Source: Gammaproteobacteria bacterium (GTDB lineage Bacteria; Pseudomonadota; Gammaproteobacteria; UBA6429; Thiohalophilaceae). Taken from it: 33,174 nucleotides of DNA. The notes beneath the pieces are model-generated. The model made no database searches. It was not told where the DNA came from and was given only the letters and a program-made list of their open reading frames with translations. Location: positions 1 to 33,174 of the forward strand of contig JAOULO010000040.1 in assembly GCA_029881995.1 (NCBI GenBank). The letters run 5' to 3'. A program made the position numbers and the translations under genes. Positions 15,127 through 24,088 of this stretch are shown piece after piece (the stretch's first letter is position 1; every line of letters begins with the position of its first letter).

Positions 15127-16905
15127 ATGGAATTACAAACCTTAACTTACTTAGTCGTCGGCGCCACCTTTGCCTTATACATTGGTATCGCCATCTGGGC
15201 CCGGGCCAGTACCACCGGTGAGTTCTATGTCGCAGGCAAGGGTATTCATCCTGTTGCTAACGGCATGGCCACCGCTGCGGACTGGATGTCAGCCGCATCA
15301 TTCATTTCCATGGCGGGTCTGATTGCCTTTAAGGGTTATGATGCCTCTGTATATCTGATGGGCTGGACCGGTGGATATGTCTTGCTGGCCATGTTACTGG
15401 CACCTTACCTGCGTAAGTTTGGTAAGTTTACTGTGCCGGAATTCATCGGTGAGCGTTACTACTCCCAGACAGCACGCATTGTGGCCGTTATCTGCCTCAT
15501 CGTCGCCTCGATTACTTATGTAATCGGTCAGATGAAGGGGGTTGGTGTGGCCTTTGGGCGCTTCCTGGAAGTAGACTTTGAGGTCGGCGTTATCGTCGGT
15601 ATGGCCATTGTCTTTATCTATGCTGTACTCGGTGGCATGAAGGGCATTACCTATACCCAGATTGCCCAGTACTGTGTACTGATCTTTGCCTATACCGTAC
15701 CAGCCATCTTTATCTCCTTCCAGTTAACCGGTGTTCCATTACCACAGCTGGGATTAGGCAGTACCATCAATGATGGCAGTGGCCTGTCGATGCTGGCCAA
15801 ACTGGATGCGGTGCTGGTGGATATCGGCTTTGCGGAATACACGGCCCAGAAGGGGACGACGTTAAATATGGTACTACTGACGCTGTCCCTGATGATCGGT
15901 ACCGCGGGTCTGCCACACGTTATCGTGCGTTTCTTTACCGTACCTAAGGTAAAAGATGCACGTGCCTCTGCCGGTTGGGCGCTGGTGTTTATTGCCATTC
16001 TCTATACCACTGCCCCTGCTGTGGGCGCCATGGCAATCTACAACCTGATCAAAACTGTTCAGCCTGGACAGGTGGGTGCACCTACGGCCAACCTGCAATA
16101 CGAAGCCCGACCAGAGTGGTTCAAGAACTGGGAAAAAACGGGTCTGCTCAAGTATCAGGATAAAAATGGTGATGGTCGTATCCAGTACTACAACGACAAG
16201 AACAAGGACTTTGCTGCCAAGGCCAGTGAGTATGGCTGGAAGGGCAATGAAATGGTCAAGGTGGATCGCGACATCATGGTACTGGCCAATCCCGAAATCG
16301 CCAAACTGCCCAACTGGGTCATTGCCCTGGTGGCTGCCGGTGGTCTAGCTGCAGCACTATCCACTGCGGCGGGTCTGCTACTGGCCATCTCTTCGGCCAT
16401 TTCCCATGACCTGCTGAAAGGCGTGTTCCGGCCGGATATTAGCGAAAAACAGGAGCTGGCCGCCGGACGTATTGCCATGGGAGGGGCCATCCTGGTTGCT
16501 GGCTATTTAGGGATGAACCCGCCGGGCTTTGCCGCGCAGGTGGTGGCACTGGCCTTTGGGCTGGCGGCCTCTTCCCTGTTCCCGGCCTTGATGATGGGTA
16601 TCTTTAACAAACGCATCAACAACAAGGCTGCCGTTGCCGGCATGTTGTCTGGTCTGGGTGTCACCCTGGTATACATCTTTGTCTACAAGGGCTGGATGTT
16701 TATCCCGGGGACCAATAATCTGCCCAATAATGCGGATAACTGGTTGTTCGGTATTCAGCCAGAATCATTTGGTGCAGTAGGGGCCATGATCAACTTCGCT
16801 GTAGCGATCGTGGTCTCTCGGATGACGGCTCCTCCTCCAGAGCATATTCAGCATCTGGTGGAAGACATCCGTGTGCCTCGTGGTGCCGGTGGTGCAAGCC
16901 ACTAA
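15127..16905 (+). CDS. Sodium/solute symporter, VC_2705 subfamily (ActP/SSS family)
   Basis: The protein has 592 residues with about 13 membrane segments of the sodium:solute symporter (SLC5) fold. GEFYVAGKGI, ADWMSAASFISMAGLIAFKGYD and GGMKGITYTQIAQY are the typical signatures shared with the acetate permease ActP. It is longer than ActP (about 550) because of a hydrophilic insert (about 312-395) that contains an EF-hand-like loop, DKNGDGRIQYYND (345-357). The likely substrate is acetate or another short carboxylate, from kinship and from the acs gene in the same block; this is inference. AGGGGG lies 7 bases before the ATG. It is co-transcribed with the DUF4212 gene and ends at a hairpin. 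Confidence 0.93.
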   Translation: MELQTLTYLVVGATFALYIGIAIWARASTTGEFYVAGKGIHPVANGMATAADWMSAASFISMAGLIAFKGYDASVYLMGWTGGYVLLAMLLAPYLRKFGKFTVPEFIGERYYSQTARIVAVICLIVASITYVIGQMKGVGVAFGRFLEVDFEVGVIVGMAIVFIYAVLGGMKGITYTQIAQYCVLIFAYTVPAIFISFQLTGVPLPQLGLGSTINDGSGLSMLAKLDAVLVDIGFAEYTAQKGTTLNMVLLTLSLMIGTAGLPHVIVRFFTVPKVKDARASAGWALVFIAILYTTAPAVGAMAIYNLIKTVQPGQVGAPTANLQYEARPEWFKNWEKTGLLKYQDKNGDGRIQYYNDKNKDFAAKASEYGWKGNEMVKVDRDIMVLANPEIAKLPNWVIALVAAGGLAAALSTAAGLLLAISSAISHDLLKGVFRPDISEKQELAAGRIAMGGAILVAGYLGMNPPGFAAQVVALAFGLAASSLFPALMMGIFNKRINNKAAVAGMLSGLGVTLVYIFVYKGWMFIPGTNNLPNNADNWLFGIQPESFGAVGAMINFAVAIVVSRMTAPPPEHIQHLVEDIRVPRGAGGASH

Positions 16906-16921
16906 ACTCAAGCAGTAATCA

Positions 16922-16943
16922 CAACCCCGCCTCGGCGGGGTTG
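16922..16943 (+). terminator. Terminator hairpin after the symporter operon
   Basis: Stem CAACCCCGC, loop CTCG, stem GCGGGGTTG, then TTTCATT. The hairpin is strong and the T tract short, so some read-through into the exonuclease gene is possible. Confidence 0.8.
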
Positions 16944-16964
16944 TTTCATTATATAGTCTGATAC

Positions 16965-17687
16965 ATGAGCGTTTTGCTAAACAAACTGCATAACCGTTTT
17001 GCCTTTTTACGCCGCCGTATCGAAAGAAAACTGGCGCATGATCAAAAGGCACTGGATGTATTTCGTGCCTGTCACCTGTGTAACCCTGACCAGATAAAAC
17101 AACAGCCCATTGATGATACCCGGTTTATTATCCTGGATACTGAAACAACGGGGTTTCATGCCTATAGTGGTGATGAGGTCATTGATATTGCCATGATAGA
17201 AATGCAGGGGCTTGAGGAAACGGGTCGGTCATATCAAAGCTATGTCAATCCACAACGGTCCATTCCAGTTGAGAGTACGGACATTCACCATCTTACGGAT
17301 AAAGATGTCAGAGATGCGCCTGTTCTGCTCGACATCCTGCCTGATATCCTTGGTTTTATTGACAATGCTGTGCTGGTTGGTCACCATATCAACTTCGATA
17401 TTCGCTTTATAAACAAAACATTACAAAAATACTGTCACGGTCAAATACAGAACCCATGGATAGATACCATGCTGTTATTTCTGGAGCATCGTGGCCAGAT
17501 CGGGCATTATAGTCTCGAAGAAGTCGCCCGATACTGCCAGGTCGAGATCACTCACCGGCATAGTGCCGAAGGAGATGCCAGGGCCACAGCGGCCATTTTT
17601 GCGCACCTGGTGGGTAAACTCGTTTCGAAGCAGGATAGTGTGGGTCGCCTGGTGCGATCCCAATATGAAACCCGCTCGAAACTATGA
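16965..17687 (+). CDS. DEDDh 3'-5' exonuclease (DnaQ/epsilon-like)
   Basis: The protein has 240 residues. The exonuclease core begins at about residue 53 with Exo I FIILDTETTG (Asp58, Glu60), followed by Exo II VGHHINFDIRFIN and Exo III with HSAEGDARATA (DEDDh His and Asp). It is related to the proofreading subunit of DNA polymerase III, but has its own N-terminal 50 residues with CHLC at about 36-39. It should remove nucleotides from 3' ends of DNA or RNA; its role beside acetate genes is unexplained, though the association is conserved in other gammaproteobacteria. The start ATG has only a weak ribosome site. 54 bases separate it from acs. Confidence 0.88.
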   Translation: MSVLLNKLHNRFAFLRRRIERKLAHDQKALDVFRACHLCNPDQIKQQPIDDTRFIILDTETTGFHAYSGDEVIDIAMIEMQGLEETGRSYQSYVNPQRSIPVESTDIHHLTDKDVRDAPVLLDILPDILGFIDNAVLVGHHINFDIRFINKTLQKYCHGQIQNPWIDTMLLFLEHRGQIGHYSLEEVARYCQVEITHRHSAEGDARATAAIFAHLVGKLVSKQDSVGRLVRSQYETRSKL

Positions 17688-17741
17688 ATTCACATTAAAA
17701 CAACACATTCAAACCTAATCGAAATAAAAGGGGAAAATCTC

Positions 17742-19691
17742 ATGTCAGACAAACTTTACGACATCCCTGACAATATCAAAAAGTCCACCCATATCACTGA
17801 GCAGCAGTATCAGGAGATGTATCAACGATCGATTGACGATCCTGATGGCTTCTGGGCTGAGCAGGCCGAGAAATTTATTGACTGGTATAAGCCATGGGAC
17901 AAGGTATCGGACTGGAGTTATGACAAGGACAATCTTTATATAAAATGGTTTGAAGGCGGCAAACTGAATGTGGCCTATAACTGTATCGATCGCCATCTTG
18001 CAACACGCGGTGATCAGGTGGCCATTATCTGGGAAGGCGATGATCCCAATTATGACAAGAAGATCACCTTTAATGAACTCCACGAACAAGTTTCCAAGCT
18101 GGCCAATGTATTAAAGGCACGTGGTGTAAAAAAAGGTGATCGGGTCTGTATCTACATGCCCATGATCCCTGAAGCCGGTTATGCCATGCTGGCCTGTGCC
18201 CGTATCGGTGCAGTGCATTCAGTTGTGTTTGGTGGTTTCTCACCCTCCTCTTTAAAAGATCGTATTCTTGATTCTGATTGCCGTGTGGTAATTACTGCCG
18301 ATGAAGGTATTCGTGGTGGTAAGCCAGTACCTTTAAAATCCAACACCGATGAAGCTGTTAAAGACTGTCCCAATGTACACACGGTACTGACCGTTAAACG
18401 TACCGGAGGCAATATTAACTGGAACGATAAACATGATGTCTGGTATCACGATGCCATGGCAGATGCTTCCAATGATTGTCCACCAGAAGAGATAGATGCG
18501 GAAGATCCCATGTTCATTCTCTATACCTCTGGCTCCACCGGTAAGCCCAAAGGTATTTTGCATACCACTGGCGGTTATCTGCTCTATACCAGTATGACTA
18601 CCAAGTATGTATTTGATCTGACCGAAAAAGATATTTACTGGTGTACTGCTGATGTGGGCTGGATCACCGGCCATAGTTATCTTTTGTATGGGCCGCTGTG
18701 TAACGGCTTTACCACGGTATTCTTTGAAGGTGTACCCAACTATCCCGATGCCTCTCGCTTCTGGCAGGTGGTGGATAAACATAACATCAGCGTTTTTTAC
18801 ACAGCTCCAACCGCCATTCGTGCCCTGATGCGTGAAGGCGAAGGCCCGGTGAAAAAGACCTCACGCAAATCCCTGCGTATTTTGGGAACCGTGGGTGAAC
18901 CCATCAACCCTGAGGCCTGGGAGTGGTATCATAAGGTGGTGGGTAATGAGCGTTGCCCCATAGTAGATACCTGGTGGCAGACTGAAACCGGTGGTCACCT
19001 GCTGACACCCCTGCCCGGTGCAACCAAGCTCAAACCCGGTTCGGCTACCCGCCCCTTCTTTGGTATTAAACCCGGCATTATCGATACCACCACCAATGAG
19101 ATCATCCCTGGTGATGGTGAAGCCTCCGGTGCGCTGGTGATGACCTGCTCCTGGCCGAGTCAGATGCGCAGTATCTACGGTGATCATGAGCGCTTCGTCA
19201 AAACCTACTTTTCAGATTACCCTGGTTATTATTTCAGTGGTGACGGTGCACGCCGTGATGCCGATGGTTATTACTGGATCACTGGTCGAATGGATGATGT
19301 ATTGAATGTCTCTGGCCATCGCATGGGTACTGCCGAGGTGGAATCGGCTCTGGTACTACACGAAAAAGTCGCCGAAGCCGCGGTCGTCGGCTATCCACAC
19401 GACATCAAGGGCCAGGGCATCTACGCCTACGTCACCCCTATCTTAGGCGTTGAACCGGACGATGCCTTAAAGGCCGAACTGCTCGAACTGTGTAAAAAAG
19501 AGATCGGCCCCATTGCCAAGCCCGATATCATCCAGTGGGCACCCGGCCTGCCCAAGACCCGTTCTGGTAAAATCATGCGCCGCATTTTGCGTAAGATCGC
19601 CGAAAACGATCTGGGTACACTGGGTGACACTTCTACCCTGGCCGACCCAGCTGTGGTAGACGATCTAGTCAAAAACCGTGCTAATCAATAA
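17742..19691 (+). CDS. acs: Acetyl-CoA synthetase (AMP-forming)
   Basis: The 649-residue length matches Acs (about 650). It shows the AMP-binding P-loop [11 protein letters not shown], the adenylation motifs [10 protein letters not shown] and [21 protein letters not shown], and the C-terminal acetylation site PKTRSGK with Lys610, whose acetylation switches the enzyme off in related bacteria. It converts acetate, ATP and CoA to acetyl-CoA via acetyl-AMP in the cytoplasm. AAGGGGAAAA precedes the ATG. It closes the block that starts with the symporter, so uptake and activation of acetate are likely linked. A terminator follows 12 bases after the stop. Confidence 0.97.
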   Translation: MSDKLYDIPDNIKKSTHITEQQYQEMYQRSIDDPDGFWAEQAEKFIDWYKPWDKVSDWSYDKDNLYIKWFEGGKLNVAYNCIDRHLATRGDQVAIIWEGDDPNYDKKITFNELHEQVSKLANVLKARGVKKGDRVCIYMPMIPEAGYAMLACARIGAVHSVVFGGFSPSSLKDRILDSDCRVVITADEGIRGGKPVPLKSNTDEAVKDCPNVHTVLTVKRTGGNINWNDKHDVWYHDAMADASNDCPPEEIDAEDPMFILYTSGSTGKPKGILHTTGGYLLYTSMTTKYVFDLTEKDIYWCTADVGWITGHSYLLYGPLCNGFTTVFFEGVPNYPDASRFWQVVDKHNISVFYTAPTAIRALMREGEGPVKKTSRKSLRILGTVGEPINPEAWEWYHKVVGNERCPIVDTWWQTETGGHLLTPLPGATKLKPGSATRPFFGIKPGIIDTTTNEIIPGDGEASGALVMTCSWPSQMRSIYGDHERFVKTYFSDYPGYYFSGDGARRDADGYYWITGRMDDVLNVSGHRMGTAEVESALVLHEKVAEAAVVGYPHDIKGQGIYAYVTPILGVEPDDALKAELLELCKKEIGPIAKPDIIQWAPGLPKTRSGKIMRRILRKIAENDLGTLGDTSTLADPAVVDDLVKNRANQ

Positions 19692-19702
19692 TAAATCATC
19701 AT

Positions 19703-19730
19703 GACTGCCCGTGATGGGCAGTCCCTTTTT
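19703..19730 (+). terminator. Intrinsic terminator of acs
   Basis: Stem GACTGCCC (19703-19710), loop GTGAT, stem GGGCAGTC (19716-19723), then CCTTTTT. Confidence 0.92.
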
Positions 19731-19735
19731 ACTAA

Positions 19736-20707
19736 GTGATAATCAAAAGTAAATTCAAACCCGCCTGGTGGTTACGAAACCGTCATGCGCAAACGATCTG
19801 GCCCAGCCTGTTTCGTATCCGACCCAGGATTAAGCTTAATCGCGAAAGAATGGAACTACCTGATGGTGACTTCATTGATCTTGACTGGACTGATCATAAT
19901 GAAGGTCCTGTTGTAATACTTCTGCATGGTCTGGAAGGTAATAGCCATTCCCATTATGCAAAGGGCCTGTTAAAGCAATTGCATGATAATGGGTATCAGG
20001 CTGTATTAATGTACTTTCGTGGCTGTAATGGAGAAATCAATCGCTTACCCCGGGCCTACCATTCTGGAGAGACGGGTGATATTGGTTTTGTTGCCCAGCA
20101 AATCAAACAGCGTTTTCCAGAACGCAACATATATGGTATCGGTATTTCACTTGGAGGTAACGTACTTCTAAAATGGCTGGGTGAATCCGGGGAAAATAAT
20201 ATTCTGGACAAAGCCGTTGCTGTTTCTGTCCCCTTTGATCTACTCAATGCAGCAACCCAACTGAATCAACCTGAATCGCGTATTTATCAACGTCATCTAG
20301 TTAACAAACTACAGAGCTCTTTACACCAACGTCTGATAAAAATGTCATTGCCCATAGATAAAGAAAAAGCGACAAAGTGTAAAACCATCTGGGAGTATGA
20401 TGATCATGTCACCGCTCCTCTACATGGTTTTATTAATGCGACTGACTATTACCAGAAAAGCAGCAGCAGACAATATCTAAAACACATCAAGATCCCTACT
20501 CTTATCATTCATTCAAGCGATGATCCCTTCATGACCACGACAGCTTTACCGGAAGAAAATGAATTATCTTCTGATATTTTTTTCGAGCTAAGTGTACACG
20601 GTGGACATGTTGGCTTTATCTCTGGAAATCTGCCTTTCAAACCTGAATACTGGCTGGAACACCGTTGCTGCCAGTTTCTCAATAATTTCTGCAAGCAATC
20701 TTCTTAA
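19736..20707 (+). CDS. YheT-family alpha/beta hydrolase
   Basis: The protein has 323 residues. FKPAWWLRNRHAQTIWPSLFR at the N-terminus is the hallmark of the YheT/COG0429 family. The alpha/beta fold has HGLEGNSHSHYAKG (oxyanion side), the nucleophile Ser138 in GISLGGN, an acid in HSSDDPF and the catalytic His in HGGHVGF. Natural substrates are unknown; relatives act on esters or lipids. The start is GTG at 19736, only 6 bases past the acs terminator T run, with no good Shine-Dalgarno. It may be expressed by read-through from acs, or from a promoter within the acs end that I could not see. Confidence 0.88.
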   Translation: MIIKSKFKPAWWLRNRHAQTIWPSLFRIRPRIKLNRERMELPDGDFIDLDWTDHNEGPVVILLHGLEGNSHSHYAKGLLKQLHDNGYQAVLMYFRGCNGEINRLPRAYHSGETGDIGFVAQQIKQRFPERNIYGIGISLGGNVLLKWLGESGENNILDKAVAVSVPFDLLNAATQLNQPESRIYQRHLVNKLQSSLHQRLIKMSLPIDKEKATKCKTIWEYDDHVTAPLHGFINATDYYQKSSSRQYLKHIKIPTLIIHSSDDPFMTTTALPEENELSSDIFFELSVHGGHVGFISGNLPFKPEYWLEHRCCQFLNNFCKQSS

Positions 20708-20842
20708 ATAACTAATGTAGTTTCCTATATAACTAAATAATTAAAATCATACAAGCTTATTTAGAACCACTCTAACTATAAATTAAATTTAACTTATCGA
20801 TAATTTATATATATTTATTTAACTAAAACACTAGGAATTTCA

Positions 20843-20871
20843 TTGACCTTTTCTAATCGACCATATATAAA
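20843..20871 (+). promoter_or_regulatory. Sigma-70 promoter ahead of the multicopper oxidase
   Basis: TTGACC (20843-20848), a 17-base spacer and TATAAA (20866-20871): 5 of 6 matches in each hexamer with ideal spacing. The start would be near 20878, giving a leader of about 340 bases. Confidence 0.6.
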
Positions 20872-21062
20872 CGTTTTGTGTTTATCATTATGAGGAGATA
20901 AATAATTATTATAATTAAAACTAAGAGAGGTAAGTGGTCTTTATTGAAATTTAATCCAGTATCACGAAGTTACTAGTAGTTTATGTATTGATACGGTTTA
21001 CGGGTGTATTTAACAACGACAACATAAGCATTACGTAACCAGGCATACAAGGAATAATTAAA

Positions 21063-21110
21063 ATGCACGGACTAAGGAATACAGACTATAACATTTGGAC
21101 ATATCTATAA
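21063..21110 (+). CDS. Possible 15-residue leader peptide
   Basis: The frame encodes MHGLRNTDYNIWTYL and stops, in the leader of the multicopper oxidase. AAGGA lies 9 bases upstream of its ATG. It may be chance; no regulatory hairpin follows it. Confidence 0.2.
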   Translation: MHGLRNTDYNIWTYL

Positions 21111-21220
21111 GGAGAACATCAGGACTCAATATATAACTACCTGCTACTTAAATACTGTTTTTTATTCAATAATGGTTTCATACCTCATTATTTAATAATA
21201 ACAATCTGTAGGAGGTACAT

Positions 21221-23341
21221 ATGAATAAGTTAGCTTATTTATTAATGGCTATACTATTCTCGGCCGCTTCGCTGGTACATGCAGCAGCATGCCCGACGGC
21301 CAACCAGGCCACTGAACCACAGTTGCTTCAGTGGACACATCATCCAGCAGCGAATGGTACTGAAGAGTACTGGAGTGGCGTGCTTGAAATGGGTGAAGCC
21401 AGCTTTATCGTTAATGGCGAAACTCTGACAACGCGGGCCTATCGGCAGGAAGGTGGACAATACAGTATCCCGGGACCAACCGTTGTAATGGTACCAGGAA
21501 AAAAATATGTCCTTACCTTCAGAAACCTGCTGCCCTATGAAGCCCCGGCTGCAGTCCACAATGACTTCAAAGATCCAAACATCTCTAATCTGCATACACA
21601 CGGTGTACATATTTCTCCTGAGAACCCATCCGATGAAGTAACACGTGTGATCGAGGGTGGCTTTGCCGGCGACTATGTGTATGACATTGGAGCAGACCAC
21701 ATGGGAGGCACTTTCTGGTATCACGCTCATCACCATGGCTCAACCTATCTCCAGGCTGCTGGCGGTGCATTTGGCCTGATGATTATCAGTGATGAACTGG
21801 ATCAGATCCCGGCCACTGTTCGAAATATGACAGAACAGCATGTAGTGCTGGGTTATCTTGATCCAAATGCCCGAGGAATTGGTGGTGACACTCTGATAAG
21901 CGGTACTCTCGGTCCAACATGGACTGTCAATGGTACTGTCAACGGTGATCTGTGTATCCCACCCAATACCTGGCAACACTGGCGTGTCCTAGTGGCTAAC
22001 CGTGATGGTAAGCTACGTGACCTGACTGTAGGAGACCAATGTGAGGTCGCGCTGATGGCACGTGATGGTGTCTGGCGTACAGTTGTTCCAAAGGCACTGA
22101 CTGGCAATACTATTGGGCTAACAGGTGCATCACGTGCTGATCTTGCTATTCGTTGTAGTGCAAATTCAACTGTTAGTATCGGTAATGTCACTGTCGCCAA
22201 TATTAATGTTGATACAACGGCAGCGACTGATACATCGGTTCATCCTTATGATGGCGTTGAAGGTAAAACATGGGCTTCTGTTCGTCCTCCTTACCTGCGC
22301 GATCTAAGAACCAAACCCGTGGCTCGCCTGGAAACAATCAACATGGGTGCCAGAACTATCAATGGTAACAAGTTTGATATCAATGTACCTTTGTTTGAGC
22401 TTGCCACGAATGGTGTTCAGGAATGGGGAATTCAGGGAGCTCAAAATCATCCCTTCCATCTGCATGTCTACCACTTCCAGGTACAGCGTGACTGTGGCGA
22501 CTTTGAAGCGGGTGAATACTACGATACACTGGCAGCAAACTGTGATGTAAGGTTTGACCTGACAGCCGAGACAGCCTTCCGTGGCAAGACCATTATGCAC
22601 TGTCATATCCTTGATCACGAAGATCAGGGTGCCATGACCTATGCCAATGTACTTGGCGGTGCTGAGCCACCTACCTTCCCGGCAGATCCAAACAGGAGCT
22701 TTGCTATTCGTTATCCCATTGCAAGTGCACCAGCTACCCCTCCAATAGCACCAACACAGCTGAATGCACAGGCTTCTGGAACCAGCATTGCCCTAACCTG
22801 GCTGGATAACTCTAACGATGAGACTGGCTTCAATATTGAACGGTCTCTGGATGGCACTAACTTTGCCGTACTTACAACAGTGAATGCCAATACCATGGCT
22901 TATACAGACACAGGACTGTCAGCCAACACCACATATTCGTATCGTGTTAATGCATCTAACGATGCCGGTAACTCTGCCTACACCAATGTGGCAGGTGCTA
23001 CCACACAAGATGCACCTACAGTCACATCCATGCAGGTTGGTTCAGTGACTTTAACAACAACGAATGCTGGTGGTGGTAATAAAGTGGGTACCGCAACTGT
23101 TGTAATACTGGATAACCTGGGTAACCCGGTAGCCAATGCCATTGTGACAGGTGACTTCACCGGTGATATTACTGAAGCGGGAGCATCAGGACCTGCAACA
23201 GATACCGCAGGTAGTACGGTTATCAATACAACTGGAACAGCACGAGGTGGGGTAACACTTCAGTTCTGTGTAACCAGTGTGACTCACCCAACACTGCCAA
23301 CGTTTACCGCTGAACCTGGTTTACACTGTGGTAACATCTAA
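21221..23341 (+). CDS. Secreted multicopper oxidase with FN3 and Ig-like C-terminal domains
   Basis: The protein has 706 residues. The signal peptide is cleaved near VHA-AAC (residue 21). The oxidase part (about 35-480) has all four copper motifs: HTHG (125-128), WYHAHHHG (167-173), HPFHLH (410-415) and HCHILDHEDQGAM (460-472). His410, Cys461 and His466 form the type 1 site, and the other eight His the trinuclear site. The usual axial Met (first M of CueO GMM) is Ala471 here, with Met472 next to it. A fibronectin type III domain (about 508-597) and an Ig-like domain (600-706, with two Cys) follow, suggesting surface or matrix binding. It couples oxidation of a metal, phenol or other substrate to reduction of oxygen to water. 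The substrate is unknown. AGGAGG precedes the ATG. Confidence 0.92.
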   Translation: MNKLAYLLMAILFSAASLVHAAACPTANQATEPQLLQWTHHPAANGTEEYWSGVLEMGEASFIVNGETLTTRAYRQEGGQYSIPGPTVVMVPGKKYVLTFRNLLPYEAPAAVHNDFKDPNISNLHTHGVHISPENPSDEVTRVIEGGFAGDYVYDIGADHMGGTFWYHAHHHGSTYLQAAGGAFGLMIISDELDQIPATVRNMTEQHVVLGYLDPNARGIGGDTLISGTLGPTWTVNGTVNGDLCIPPNTWQHWRVLVANRDGKLRDLTVGDQCEVALMARDGVWRTVVPKALTGNTIGLTGASRADLAIRCSANSTVSIGNVTVANINVDTTAATDTSVHPYDGVEGKTWASVRPPYLRDLRTKPVARLETINMGARTINGNKFDINVPLFELATNGVQEWGIQGAQNHPFHLHVYHFQVQRDCGDFEAGEYYDTLAANCDVRFDLTAETAFRGKTIMHCHILDHEDQGAMTYANVLGGAEPPTFPADPNRSFAIRYPIASAPATPPIAPTQLNAQASGTSIALTWLDNSNDETGFNIERSLDGTNFAVLTTVNANTMAYTDTGLSANTTYSYRVNASNDAGNSAYTNVAGATTQDAPTVTSMQVGSVTLTTTNAGGGNKVGTATVVILDNLGNPVANAIVTGDFTGDITEAGASGPATDTAGSTVINTTGTARGGVTLQFCVTSVTHPTLPTFTAEPGLHCGNI

Positions 23342-23377
23342 TCAAGATGTAGAGAATAATAATAGATAGTTATATGT

Positions 23378-23408
23378 TGGCCCCATCAAATGATGGGGCC
23401 ATTTTTTT
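23378..23408. terminator. Intrinsic terminator between the oxidase and the small lipoprotein gene
   Basis: Stem TGGCCCCATCA (23378-23388), two-base centre, stem TGATGGGGCCA (23391-23401), then seven T. The minus-strand stop codon begins inside the T run, so the hairpin probably serves both convergent genes. Confidence 0.9.
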
Positions 23409-23949
23409 ATTGTCTAAGTTCAACCATGCGGCGGATAATTTTTTTCTGCCAGCCTGTTCCTGCTGTAATATCATAGAAGAATTTTAACATGGTACGTTCA
23501 TCCGGCTTTCGCATACGCTGAACCTCAAACTCACCATGAGTAAGGAGGTGACGTTTACGGACAATTATTTTCAGTGAACCCAGAAAGTTCAGGCTACCGG
23601 GCGCCACATTGATAATGTTCTGATAGGAAGATTGAACACTATTGACCAACTTGTAGATTTTTCTATTTGAAGAAAATGCCGCAATATAATATTTACCCGG
23701 CTTAAGATTCTCCGACATAAAGTATCCATTCTTATAAACCAGCACCCTGGGTGGTCGCTTAAAAGGGGCGACATACACAACACCAAACTCATGCAGTTCT
23801 ACACTATCAATAGGATAATCTGAACCTTCCACATAACCGTAAACCAAGGCGTTTTCGGGTGAGAGAATGTCATTAGGCGGTGCTGCCGTTGCACAGGACA
23901 GCAATAAACCCACACTTGCTAAAAGCACATACTGCTTCAAAACTGCCAA
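23407..23949 (-). CDS. Small lipoprotein of unknown function
   Basis: This is a 180-residue protein starting with a lipoprotein signal (LAVLKQYVLLASVGLLLSC, lipidated Cys19). The start chosen is TTG at 23949, which has GGAG 8 bases upstream and begins the signal peptide directly; the frame stays open to an ATG at 24024, but that would put 25 residues ahead of the signal. The mature part looks beta-rich: ALVYGYVEGSDYPIDSVEL, GYFMSENLKPGKYYIAAF and NVAPGSLNFLGSLKI resemble carboxypeptidase-regulatory-like modules, in which GxY follows a Pro-Gly turn. I do not recognise a family. It lies between the oxidase and pnp and is probably transcribed alone. Confidence 0.72.
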   Translation of the reverse strand: MAVLKQYVLLASVGLLLSCATAAPPNDILSPENALVYGYVEGSDYPIDSVELHEFGVVYVAPFKRPPRVLVYKNGYFMSENLKPGKYYIAAFSSNRKIYKLVNSVQSSYQNIINVAPGSLNFLGSLKIIVRKRHLLTHGEFEVQRMRKPDERTMLKFFYDITAGTGWQKKIIRRMVELRQ

Positions 23950-24031
23950 AATTCTGTCTCCGGAATCCAATTTCAGGAAATAATGCAATGGATGTGCCAC
24001 CAGCCCCACTCTTGAACAGGACATTCAGGCA

Positions 24032-24058
24032 TTAAAAAAGGCTGCGAGAGCAGCCTTT
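24032..24058 (-). terminator. Intrinsic terminator of the rimP-pnp operon
   Basis: Stem AAAGGCTGC (24037-24045), loop GAGA, stem GCAGCCTTT (24050-24058). On the minus strand a T run follows, about 30 bases after the pnp stop. Confidence 0.9.
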
Positions 24059-24088
24059 CAGGTAAGTGTAGATGAAAATATGGCTAAG

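Larger units (their letters stand above)
20708..21220. other. 513-bp very AT-rich leader region of the multicopper oxidase gene
   Basis: There is no substantial gene here. It contains a good sigma-70 promoter (20843-20871) about 340 bases before the oxidase start, several purine-rich ribosome-site-like stretches (20891, 20924, 21109) and one 15-codon frame (21063-21110). No terminator hairpin was found in it. Confidence 0.5.
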
